Assembly: GCF_030123505.1 (NCBI RefSeq)
Contig: NZ_CP126115.1
Location: 3,176,001 to 3,240,000 of the forward strand
Direction: 5' to 3'
DNA from: Neobacillus sp. YX16
Lineage (GTDB): Bacteria; Bacillota; Bacilli; Bacillales; Cytobacillaceae
DNA: 64,000 bases
Position numbers and translations under genes: made by a program. The notes under the pieces are model-generated. The model was not told the DNA's origin. It did not search any database and saw nothing but the letters and a program-made list of their open reading frames with translations. Positions 47,355-55,543 of this stretch are shown here, piece after piece (positions within the stretch are counted from its first letter, which is position 1; every line of letters starts with the position of its first letter).

Positions 47355-47796
47355 AAAACGAGGCAAGCGGGAACCAGAAGGGGCATCTGATTCCCATACA
47401 GGGTAAAAAACGAGGCAAGAGGGAACCAGAAGAGACATCTGATTTCCATACAGGGTAAAAAATGAGGCAAGCGGGAACCAGAAGAGGCATCTGATTCCCG
47501 TCCAAGGTGAAAAACGAGGCAAGAGGGAACCAGAAGGGGCATCTGATTCCCATACAGGGTAAAAAACGAGGCAAGAGGGAACCAGAAGAGGCATCAGATT
47601 CCCGTACAGGGTAAAAAACGAGGCAAGAGGGAACCAGAAGGGGCATCTGATTCCCGTACAGGGTAAAAAACGAGGCAAGAGGGAACCAGAAGGGGCATCT
47701 GATTCCCGTACAAAGTAAAAATCCAGGCAAGCGGGAACCAGAAGTAGCATCTTTCTGGTCTCATTCAAGGTGAAAATCCAGGCAACAAGGAAACAG
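47277..47796. repeat. 52-bp tandem repeat, ten copies
   Basis: Units begin at the C of GGCATCTGATTCCC at 47280, 47332, 47384, 47436, 47488, 47540, 47592, 47644, 47696 and 47748. Inner copies are nearly identical; the first and last are diverged. Within each unit CTGATTCCC can pair with GGGAACCAG. The array starts inside the iclR coding end. Because 52 is not a multiple of three, it gives overlapping open frames on the minus strand that I do not count as genes. Confidence 0.93.
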
Positions 47797-47834
47797 ACAT
47801 TAAACCTAAATCCCTGTTCTCAGATACAGGAAGA

Positions 47835-47870
47835 AGCCGCGAAAACTTGAGTAAAGTTTTGCGGCTTTTT
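47835..47870 (+). terminator. Terminator of the glc/iclR transcript
   Basis: AGCCGCGAAAACTT pairs with AAGTTTTGCGGCT (one bulge), followed by TTTTA; also usable from the minus side by yhfP. Confidence 0.75.
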
Positions 47871-47873
47871 ACT

Positions 47874-48863
47874 TTAAATTTTTACAATAAAACGACCTCT
47901 TGCCTGCCCTTGTAATATGATTGGCAGTGTCTGTGGAAGCTCTTCTAGTTTTATTTCTTTGAAAATGGAATCTAAAACTTCCGGTTTGAAATCAGCTGCC
48001 ATTCGCTCCCAAAGTGGTTTGCGTACTTCCATCGGACAATAGACAGAGTCAATCCCGAGGAGATTAATACCTCGAAGGATGAATGGAAATACAGTCGTAG
48101 GTACGTTACCGCCACCTGTTAATCCACTGACAGCAACGGAACCATTGTAATGGATTTTACTTAAAATAGCCGCTAAAGATTCTCCGCCAACTGGGTCGAC
48201 AGCAGCTGCCCAAAGTTGTGTATCTAGAGTTTTTACTTTTCCGTTGTATACTTCGTTCCTAGAAACAACCTCTTTTGCACCGAGTTTATGTAAATATTCA
48301 TATTCACTTTCTTTCCCGGTACTGGCCACGACATCATAGCCTCGTTTAGCCAAAATAGCAACGGCGATACTTCCTACGCCTCCAGTAGCACCTGTAACTA
48401 ACACTTTCCCTTTTTCAGGAGTTAGCCCATTTTCTTCAAGTCTTTGAATAGAAAGGGCTGCTGTAAACCCGGCGGTTCCGTAGATCATCGCTTCTTTTAA
48501 CGAAAGGTTTTCTGGTAACGGTACCACCCAATCAGCTGGAATTCGTGCATATTCACTATACCCGCCATAATGGGAGACACCAATTTCATAACTAGTAGCA
48601 ATGACTTGAACACCCGCTGAGTAACGAGGATCTTCAGAGGAGACTACAACTCCTGCCAAATCAATTCCTGGTACAAAAGGATAAGACCTTACAATTTTAC
48701 CTTCAGGAATACTGGCTAATCCATCTTTGTAATTAATACTGGAATAGGCAACTTTGATCAGTACCTCGCCAGCTGGTAAATCATTAAGGGAAAGATCTTT
48801 AACCCCAACACTGAAATCAGTTTCTGTCTTATCAACGACTAAGGCTTTGAAATTCTCATTCAA
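47874..48863 (-). CDS. yhfP: Zinc-independent quinone oxidoreductase/acryloyl-CoA reductase, YhfP-like
   Basis: 329 aa if TTG at 48863 is used (GGAGG 7 nt upstream); the open frame extends to 48905. MDR superfamily: VAYSSINYKDGLA, PFVPGIDLAGVV, YGTAGFTAALSIQRLE, NADPH site VTGATGGVGSIAVAIL and AVDPVGGESLA, SGLTGGGNVPTTVFPFILRG. Closely follows B. subtilis YhfP in length and sequence. NADPH-dependent reduction of an alpha,beta-unsaturated acyl-CoA or quinone; substrate not proven. Confidence 0.9.
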   Translation of the reverse strand: MNENFKALVVDKTETDFSVGVKDLSLNDLPAGEVLIKVAYSSINYKDGLASIPEGKIVRSYPFVPGIDLAGVVVSSEDPRYSAGVQVIATSYEIGVSHYGGYSEYARIPADWVVPLPENLSLKEAMIYGTAGFTAALSIQRLEENGLTPEKGKVLVTGATGGVGSIAVAILAKRGYDVVASTGKESEYEYLHKLGAKEVVSRNEVYNGKVKTLDTQLWAAAVDPVGGESLAAILSKIHYNGSVAVSGLTGGGNVPTTVFPFILRGINLLGIDSVYCPMEVRKPLWERMAADFKPEVLDSIFKEIKLEELPQTLPIILQGQARGRFIVKI

Positions 48864-48957
48864 AACGATGACCTCCATTAATTTAAAAATTTCCATTTTC
48901 ATCATACTACATTATAGTTAAACTATAGAACTCTTACGTAAAACTGGAGTGGTGAAT

Positions 48958-50504
48958 ATGTTTGTGGCTGGACAAAAGGATATGCAAAAAATGGATCAAT
49001 ACACCATTGAAAAACTCGGCTTACCTGGTGCTGTGTTAATGGAAAATGCAGGTGCAAGGGTAGTTGAGGAAATTATCCAATATACTACTGATAAAAATAC
49101 CAGAGTGATTGTTTTGGCTGGAGGTGGTAACAACGGCGGAGATGGATTTGTTATTGCTCGCAGGCTCTTTGATAATGGATTAAGTCCGAAACTATGGCTA
49201 TTAGTAGATCCTGAACGAATAAAAGGGGATGCAAAAATTCATTTCGATGTTTACATAAAAAGGGGATTACCCCTATTCCAACTCAAAGAAGACAATTTAC
49301 AAACACTTCGGGATGAATTGAATCAAGCAGACATCATATCGATGCCATTTTTGGGACGGGTGTAGATGGTCCTGTTCGACAACCTTTGCATGATGTTATT
49401 TCGCTGATTAATACATATGCAGGTAAGAAAACCATTATTTCGGTTGATATCCCATCAGGTGTTGGCAGTGAAAATGGGAAGGTAGAGGGTGTCGCTATTA
49501 AAGCAGACATGACCATTACTTTTGTGTTTCCCAAGAAAGGCTTCTTTTTAAATGATGGACCCCAATATGTTGGAAAGTGGAAGGCAGTCGATATTTCTGT
49601 GCCACCCTCGATTGTTGAAGAATTGGGGCTTGAAATGCCTAGGCTCATTACTGAAGAACTGGCTATTGCCTCCGTTCCAGTCAGACCCAAACATGGTCAC
49701 AAGGGAACCTTCGGTCATGCACTGATTTTAGGCGGTTCTCTGCAATTTGTCGGTGCACCCATCTTTTCAGCAAAGTCTGCACTACATTCAGGGGCGGGAT
49801 TAGTCACGTTAGCTGTTCCAGGTACAATTTATCCAATGGTCGCTGCACAAAATCCTGAATCTTTATTACTGCCTTTGCCTGCTGAGAATGGACATTTTTC
49901 TGATGAGGCAATTCACACTATCTCACCCATGCTTCATCAATTTGACACGGTTGCAGTTGGACCGGGAATGAGTAGATTTCAAGAAGGGGAAGCATGGATG
50001 AAATCCTTATTTTCTCACCTAACCAATCAACCCGTAGTGATAGATGCAGATGCATTATTCTTGCTCAGAAACCAATTGGACGTGCTGGATAACTATAAAG
50101 GAATAGTAATAATGACTCCTCATCCAGGTGAAATGTCAAAGTTGCTAAATAAAACGGTAAAAGAAGTGGAAGAAAATCGACTTGAAATTGCCAGCGATTT
50201 CGCGAAGGAACATTCTATTTATTTGCTGTTGAAAGGTCACCGTTCGGTCATTGCCACACCTACCGGCGAGCTATATATCAATCCGTACGGTCATGATGCT
50301 TTAGGAAAGGGCGGGAGTGGTGATATTCTCACAGGGCTTATTGCCTCGTTTCTTGCTCAAGGAGCTTCACCCTTACATGCTCTAATTTCTGCCAGCTATT
50401 TACATGCACGAGCTGGTGAAGAGAAAGCAAAAGTCCAATCGCACTATGGCGTAATGCCTTTTGATATCATTGAAGGGGTAAAAAAGCTTTTAAATGAGAT
50501 GTAA
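48958..50504 (+). pseudogene. nnr: Bifunctional NAD(P)H-hydrate repair enzyme Nnr, frameshifted
   Basis: ATG at 48958 (GGAG 8 nt upstream). The N-terminal epimerase domain (YjeF_N: LMENAGARVVEEI, LAGGGNNGGDGFVIAR) runs to NQADII and then leaves frame (stop at 49365). The expected continuation DAIFGTGVDGPVRQPLHDV is one base off, so an A is missing near 49338. The C-terminal ADP-dependent dehydratase domain is intact (PKHGHKGTFGHALILGG, MTPHPGEMSKLL, GKGGSGDILTGLIASFL). The protein repairs damaged NAD(P)H hydrates. Either a true frameshift or a sequence error; the C-terminal part may still be made from an internal start. Confidence 0.85.
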
Positions 50505-50570
50505 GTTGTGTACTAAATTCATAACTTTGAACTAAAATAGAAAAAGGTAAAAAAATTAGGAGTTGATTTT

Positions 50571-50597
50571 ATGTATGTGGTAAGACCCCCTTGTTAA
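50571..50597 (+). CDS. Leader peptide MYVVRPPC before the MFS gene
   Basis: An 8-codon frame ending TAA with a strong site (AGGAG at 50558-50562, 8 nt before ATG). Codons 6-8 are Pro-Pro-Cys, where ribosomes can slow. It is followed by a hairpin that hides the ribosome site of the pump gene, the layout of drug-inducible translational attenuators. Expression is not shown. Confidence 0.5.
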   Translation: MYVVRPPC

Positions 50598-50618
50598 TCT
50601 AAAAAGACCATCCGTCCA

Positions 50619-50656
50619 CCTCCTTAGATTTTTCTTTCAAAAGAAAAATGAGGAGG
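50619..50656 (+). promoter_or_regulatory. Hairpin sequestering the MFS ribosome binding site
   Basis: ATTTTTCTT (50628-50636) pairs with AAGAAAAAT (50641-50649) around TCAA, and after a small internal loop CCTCC (50619-50623) pairs with GGAGG (50652-50656), the ribosome site of the gene at 50667. AATCTAA at the leader stop (50596-50602) can instead pair with TTAGATT (50624-50630), giving an alternative fold. Confidence 0.6.
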
Positions 50657-50666
50657 AGTTATCTGG

Positions 50667-51851
50667 ATGATGGTAAAAAACATTAATAAACTGTACTTAA
50701 TAATATTTTTCCATAACCTTATCCCTGCATATGTAATTGAAAGATTGTTCTGGGAGCAGCGGGGTATGTCGGTTTTAATGGTTGTGCTTTGCGAAATTAT
50801 CTATGCCGTTACAATTGTCGTTTTTGAGATACCTACAGGAGTTTTGGCCGATAAATTTGGGCGAAAACCATTGCTCGTTTTGGGTGCATTCTTATCAATG
50901 TTGGAATTTATTATGCTGCTATCTGCCCATCACTTTTGGTCATTTGCCTTGGTAGTGAGTTTAGCAGGAATATCAAGCGCCTGTACAAGTGGTGCCTGGA
51001 ATGCACTCCTCTATGACTCACTGGCAGCAGTCCAAAAGCAAAGATTTTTTGAGAAAATTGTCGGGAGAATGAATTCACTCGATTTTGTCGGCTCATTGAT
51101 TGCGGCACTATCGGGGGGAGTCCTAGCAAAATATTATGGTTTTGAGTTTAACTATATTCTTTCGGCAATAAGCATGTTCCTTGCTTTTGTACTCACTTTG
51201 TTAGTAAAAGAGCCTTCAAGGATAAGTCTAAATGGAGATACACAAACGATACAGGAAAATTTTATGTTTTATATTAGAAAATCTTTTTCTATTTATAAAA
51301 CCAATCCAAAGTTAGTTTCGATTATTACGCATGCAATGGCTATTGGTGCCTGCATCACGTATTTAGATGAGTTTTGGCAGCTTTATTTAGATGAAATTGG
51401 CTATTCTGTGCTTTTTTTCGGAGTATTTTCAGCTTTAATATCGCTGGCAAGAATTCCTGGAAACCTACTTGCTTCGTATCTGCGTAGCTATTTTATTGCA
51501 GAATCAATCATTCTATTTATACTAGGAATCACCACTGTGTGCTTTTTTATGACAGTTATTTTTCACGGCAGTATCGGCTTAATTATGATTCTAATCATCT
51601 TTTTAGCTAGTGGGGTAATGGATCCTATTGTAATTGGATATATTCACCATCATGGAAATTCAGAGATACGAGCCACAATGGAGTCCATACAATCCTTGAT
51701 TGAGAGCATCATTACGTTTACAGTCGGCATCGTATTTGGAATGATCTCGACAAATATTTCAGTCATATCGGGTTTTTTCTTTTTAGGAGTTTTCTCCTGT
51801 CTTTTTTACTTTTTCTTTTTAAGAAAAATTCGGTGCTTTGCAAAAGGGTAG
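50667..51851 (+). CDS. MFS transporter (drug efflux type)
   Basis: 394 aa (ATG at 50667 or 50670). Twelve membrane helices; the motif A-like loop is GVLADKFGRKPLLVLGAFLS between helices 2 and 3, and the first half has IVVFEIPTGVLAD. Resembles small-molecule or macrolide-type exporters of the MFS. The upstream leader peptide and hairpin suggest that antibiotics acting on ribosomes induce it, which is inference. A terminator (CCATCC-tccg-GGATGG, 51855-51870) follows. Confidence 0.85.
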   Translation: MMVKNINKLYLIIFFHNLIPAYVIERLFWEQRGMSVLMVVLCEIIYAVTIVVFEIPTGVLADKFGRKPLLVLGAFLSMLEFIMLLSAHHFWSFALVVSLAGISSACTSGAWNALLYDSLAAVQKQRFFEKIVGRMNSLDFVGSLIAALSGGVLAKYYGFEFNYILSAISMFLAFVLTLLVKEPSRISLNGDTQTIQENFMFYIRKSFSIYKTNPKLVSIITHAMAIGACITYLDEFWQLYLDEIGYSVLFFGVFSALISLARIPGNLLASYLRSYFIAESIILFILGITTVCFFMTVIFHGSIGLIMILIIFLASGVMDPIVIGYIHHHGNSEIRATMESIQSLIESIITFTVGIVFGMISTNISVISGFFFLGVFSCLFYFFFLRKIRCFAKG

Positions 51852-51854
51852 AGG

Positions 51855-51875
51855 CCATCCTCCGGGATGGTTTTC
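51855..51875 (+). terminator. Terminator of the MFS gene
   Basis: CCATCC (51855-51860) pairs with GGATGG (51865-51870), followed by TTTT. Confidence 0.55.
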
Positions 51876-51975
51876 CTATTTTTCACACACTATAAGTTAT
51901 CTAGTTGAAACCTATTTGCCTATTTATTCGTCTTTTTGGTTGTAGCAACTTAGAAATTTGTTAAGGAGAGATTAT

Positions 51976-52902
51976 ATGAAACGTTTTTATAAGGTGACGG
52001 CATTTGCTATTATTCTTGCTTTACTTTTTTCAGTAAGTAGTACAAGCAAGGTGTTCGCCGATACGAATACTAATGGCAATAATGAAGAAAGTATCAACGA
52101 AAAGTTTGGGCTGCCAATCGTGGTTTATGGAGAAGCATTATCAGAGGCTCAAAAGGATGAAGTTAGAGAGCTATTAAAGGTAAAGGATACAAGCAAGGTA
52201 AAAGAGATTACTGTTTCAGGAAAAGATCTTGTTACTTATATTAAAGGGGATCCACACTCTAATATGTATTCCTCCGCTAAAATTACGAGAAAAGATTCAG
52301 GTGAAGGACTTGTTATTAATCAGGTGACTCCCGAAAATATTACTGAGGTTACCAATGAAATGTATGCAAACGCCTTGTTGACTGCTGGTATTCAGGATGC
52401 CGTCGTGGATGTGGCTTCCCCGGTAAAGGTAAGCGGACATTCTGCGTTGGTAGGAATCTATAAAGCCTATGATGCAGGAGAAGGTGCAGGATTAAATAAA
52501 GAACGGACAGAGGTTGCCAATGAAGAGTTGAACTTAGCAACTGACTTGGCTAAAAAGGAAGGGTTAGATCAGGATAAGGTTAGTGAGCTATTAACTGAAA
52601 TTAAAAAGGAAATAGCAGAGCAGAATCCAGCAACAAAAGAAGAACTTGCTGCTATTATTGATGAGAAGTTAAAGGCCCTGGAGATCAACTTAAGTGCAGA
52701 AGACCGACAGCTGTTACTAGACTTATTTGAAAAAATGAGAGACCTAAATATTAATTTCGATAATGTTAAATCACAGCTTGAAAATCTTACTAATGACATT
52801 CAGCAACGGATTGAAGAAGCAGTAGGCGACAAGAATTTTCTGCAAAAAGTAGCAGATTTCTTTAAAGAATTAATCGAAAGTATTAAAAGTATATTCTCAT
52901 AA
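51976..52902 (+). CDS. DUF1002 secreted protein, YpuA-like
   Basis: 308 aa from ATG at 51976 (AAGGAGAG upstream). Signal peptide 1-28 (ending SKVFADT), then the DUF1002 domain: FGLPIVVYGEALSEAQKDEV, DLVTYIKGDPHSNMYSSAKI, ANALLTAGIQDAVVDVASPV and SGHSALVGIYKAYD. A coiled-coil C-terminal part (about 195-308) ends in the amphipathic FKELIESIKSIFS. Homologue of B. subtilis YpuA; function unknown, probably at the cell surface. Confidence 0.87.
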   Translation: MKRFYKVTAFAIILALLFSVSSTSKVFADTNTNGNNEESINEKFGLPIVVYGEALSEAQKDEVRELLKVKDTSKVKEITVSGKDLVTYIKGDPHSNMYSSAKITRKDSGEGLVINQVTPENITEVTNEMYANALLTAGIQDAVVDVASPVKVSGHSALVGIYKAYDAGEGAGLNKERTEVANEELNLATDLAKKEGLDQDKVSELLTEIKKEIAEQNPATKEELAAIIDEKLKALEINLSAEDRQLLLDLFEKMRDLNINFDNVKSQLENLTNDIQQRIEEAVGDKNFLQKVADFFKELIESIKSIFS

Positions 52903-52907
52903 TTCTT

Positions 52908-52934
52908 GGCTCAGTCTTTGAACTGAGCCTTTTA
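52908..52934 (+). terminator. Terminator of the DUF1002 gene
   Basis: GGCTCAGT (52908-52915) pairs with ACTGAGCC (52922-52929), followed by TTTTA. Confidence 0.75.
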
Positions 52935-53191
52935 TATGTTTGTAACAAAATTTTAATGATAAAAAAAAGAGGAATGACTACAGGACTATATAAAAATCCC
53001 CAGTTTTTTGTTAAAATAGAATTTAAGAATAAAGTTTCGACAAAATTCACAAAAATATGCTTTAGTTAGATTATAATTTATATTAGTGTAATAAATCTGC
53101 TATAAGCTTTAGAACCTAAAAATACTCATTTGAATTTTTTGAATTTTGAATATGAGGCAAAGAATTATGCGGGAGCAGGAGGAAATCTATC

Positions 53192-54334
53192 GTGTGGGAT
53201 TTTGAAATGGACATAGATCAAGTTGCAAGAATTAAAGTTATTGGTGTTGGCGGCGGCGGTAATAATGCCGTTAACCGAATGATAGAGGACGGCGTTCAAG
53301 GAGTAGAATTTATCGCGGTTAATACAGATGCTCAAGCACTTAAACTATCAAAAGCAGAAATTAAAATGCAAATTGGCGCAACCTTAACGAGAGGTTTAGG
53401 CGCAGGTGCTAATCCTGAGGTTGGCAGGAATGCCGTCGAGGAAAGTAGAAAGCAGATCCAAGAAGTATTAAAAGGAGCAGATATGGTCTTTGTTACCGCT
53501 GGTATGGGCGGAGGAACTGGTACTGGTGCTGCGCCAGCTATTGCCCAAATCTCCCGTGAGCTAGGTGCTTTAACCATTGGTGTTGTGACACGTCCGTTTG
53601 GATTTGAGGGGCGTAAGCGCGCAACCAATGCAGCTGCAGGGATTGATTTGATGCGGGAAGCAGTAGACACATTGATTATTGTCCCTAACGATCGATTACT
53701 GCAAATCGTAGATAAGAAGACTCCTATGATTCAAGCATTTCGTGAAGCGGATAACGTGCTCAGACAGGGTGTGCAAGGGATTTCCGACCTAATTGCGGTT
53801 CCTGGATTAATCAACCTCGATTTTGCTGATGTTAAAACCATTATGTCTAATCAAGGGACAGCTTTAATGGGTATTGGTTTAGCTAAAGGTAAAGACCGTG
53901 CAGTCGAAGCAGCGAAGAAAGCTATTTCTAGTCCATTACTTGAAACTTCGATTGATGGAGCACAGGGAGTCCTAATGAACATCACAGGCGGCAGCAATTT
54001 AAGTCTTTATGAAGTACAAGAAGCTGCAGATATTGTTTCCTCTGCTGCAGACAAGGAATTAAATATGATCTTTGGTTCGATTATCAATGAAGACTTTAAA
54101 GATGAGATTATGATAACGGTCATCGCAACTGGTTTTTCTGAAACAGAACTTTCTTCAAGAAAAAGTGCGGCTGCGCCTACAAGGGACACGAATTCTAGAC
54201 CACAGTCACAAGGTTTTTCACGACGTGAGCAAAGTGTTCAAGAAGAGCCCGTACAAAGTAATGAAAGACCAAGACAACAATTAGAAGATGGGTTAGATAT
54301 CCCAACATTCCTTCGTAATCGAAATAGAAGATAA
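53192..54334 (+). CDS. ftsZ: Cell division protein FtsZ (stand-alone copy)
   Basis: 380-aa tubulin-like GTPase from GTG at 53192 (GCAGGAGG, 8-9 nt). N-terminal [20 protein letters not shown], tubulin signature [11 protein letters not shown]7-loop region [13 protein letters not shown], and the conserved C-terminal peptide [12 protein letters not shown], which binds FtsA, SepF and others. Very close to B. subtilis FtsZ, but the neighbours (DUF1002 and proline dehydrogenase) are not the dcw cluster and no ftsA is next to it. It is therefore probably a second FtsZ. Linker residues 320-365 are rich in Gln, Ser and Arg. Confidence 0.93.
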   Translation: MWDFEMDIDQVARIKVIGVGGGGNNAVNRMIEDGVQGVEFIAVNTDAQALKLSKAEIKMQIGATLTRGLGAGANPEVGRNAVEESRKQIQEVLKGADMVFVTAGMGGGTGTGAAPAIAQISRELGALTIGVVTRPFGFEGRKRATNAAAGIDLMREAVDTLIIVPNDRLLQIVDKKTPMIQAFREADNVLRQGVQGISDLIAVPGLINLDFADVKTIMSNQGTALMGIGLAKGKDRAVEAAKKAISSPLLETSIDGAQGVLMNITGGSNLSLYEVQEAADIVSSAADKELNMIFGSIINEDFKDEIMITVIATGFSETELSSRKSAAAPTRDTNSRPQSQGFSRREQSVQEEPVQSNERPRQQLEDGLDIPTFLRNRNRR

Positions 54335-54344
54335 AAGCTTACAA

Positions 54345-54381
54345 TGAAGGCCGCTCGAGAATAATCTCGGCGGTCTTTTTT
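54345..54381 (+). terminator. Terminator of ftsZ
   Basis: GACCGCCGAGA-like arms (GGCCGCTCGAGA and TCTCGGCGGTC) pair imperfectly around ATAA, followed by seven T. Confidence 0.7.
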
Positions 54382-54485
54382 TGATGAGAATAAAGCGCAT
54401 ACATTTTTTTTTTGAAAATATAAGGTCAATTTAAAACACTTATGCTAAAATAATATTGAAATAACAACAGCAAGGAGCAATCGCT

Positions 54486-55469
54486 ATGTTGAAAGATATT
54501 TTTATAGGCTTATCTCAAAATCAATTTTTAAATAGTGCAGCTAAAAAGTATGGCTTAAAATTGGGTGCACAAAGTGTTGTTGCAGGTACCAATATTAATG
54601 AAGTAATAAAAAGTATTAAAGAGTTAAACGCACACGGTATCTCTTGTACAGTAGATAACCTAGGTGAATTTGTCTTTAAAGAAGAAGAAGCGACAGAAGC
54701 CAAGGAACAAATTCTTAACGTTATTGAAGCGATACATGAGCATAAGGTGGATGCGCATATTTCTTTAAAACCTACTCAATTAGGTTTGGATATCGAATAT
54801 AGCTTTTGCTTAAGCAACCTCAGAGAAATCGTTGATAGAGCAAACAACTATGGTATTTTTGTTAACATTGACATGGAAGATACCAGCCATCTTCAGCCTA
54901 CTTTTGATGTATTGGATGAATTGTCTAAGGAATATGACAACGTTGGAAGTGTTATTCAAGCTTATTTGCTGCGTGCTGATGAATACCTTGAAAAATATAA
55001 AAACTACCGTTTACGTATTGTAAAAGGGGCTTATAAGGAGCCCGCTGAATACGCTTACCAAGATAAGAAAGATATTGATGCAAACTTCATTAAATTAATC
55101 GAGTGGCATCTATTAAACGGAAAATTCACTTCGATTGCAACACATGATCATCACATTATTAACCATGTGAAGGAATTTGTTAAAAGGAACAACATCCCAA
55201 ATGAACAATTTGAGATTCAAATGCTGTATGGTTTTAGAAAAGAACTTCAACTTCAATTGGCAAGTGAAGGCTATAACTTCTGTACGTATGTTCCATTTGG
55301 AAATGACTGGTATGGATATTTTATGAGACGACTTGCAGAAAGACCTCAAAACTTGAATCTAGTTGCAAAGCAAGTTTTTAACAAAAAAACAAACACAATT
55401 ATCGGCGTAGCTGCAGGGGCATTTTTAATAGGAAGAATGACGAAAAATGCTAAGAAGAAACGTAGATAA
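54486..55469 (+). CDS. Proline dehydrogenase
   Basis: 327-aa FAD-dependent (beta/alpha)8 enzyme: DNLGEFVFKEEEATEAKEQI, HISLKPTQLGLDI, VNIDMEDTSHLQPTFDVL, RIVKGAYKEP, IATHDHHIIN, FEIQMLYGFRKELQL, YVPFGNDWYGYFMRRLAERP. Oxidises proline to pyrroline-5-carboxylate, passing electrons to the respiratory chain. Monofunctional and full length (compare B. subtilis PutB/FadM). The basic tail (KNAKKKRR) after a hydrophobic stretch could contact the membrane. Its terminator (now 57431 onward) was separated from it by the group II intron. Confidence 0.92.
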   Translation: MLKDIFIGLSQNQFLNSAAKKYGLKLGAQSVVAGTNINEVIKSIKELNAHGISCTVDNLGEFVFKEEEATEAKEQILNVIEAIHEHKVDAHISLKPTQLGLDIEYSFCLSNLREIVDRANNYGIFVNIDMEDTSHLQPTFDVLDELSKEYDNVGSVIQAYLLRADEYLEKYKNYRLRIVKGAYKEPAEYAYQDKKDIDANFIKLIEWHLLNGKFTSIATHDHHIINHVKEFVKRNNIPNEQFEIQMLYGFRKELQLQLASEGYNFCTYVPFGNDWYGYFMRRLAERPQNLNLVAKQVFNKKTNTIIGVAAGAFLIGRMTKNAKKKRR

Positions 55470-55543
55470 GTGAATTGTAAACCCTTTCCGTTGCAATATT
55501 TTTTTAAACGGATCAAATTCTTAAAGTACAAAATTGAATATAA

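Noticed and set aside
47239..47768. Three overlapping minus-strand open frames of 98-163 codons with repeated LPRFLPCMGIRCPFWF-like text
   Set aside because: They are produced by the 52-bp tandem repeat, whose consensus lacks minus-strand stops; they shift frame every unit and have no ribosome site or family.
47277..47796. CRISPR array
   Set aside because: The units are head-to-tail without unique spacers, and no cas gene is nearby.
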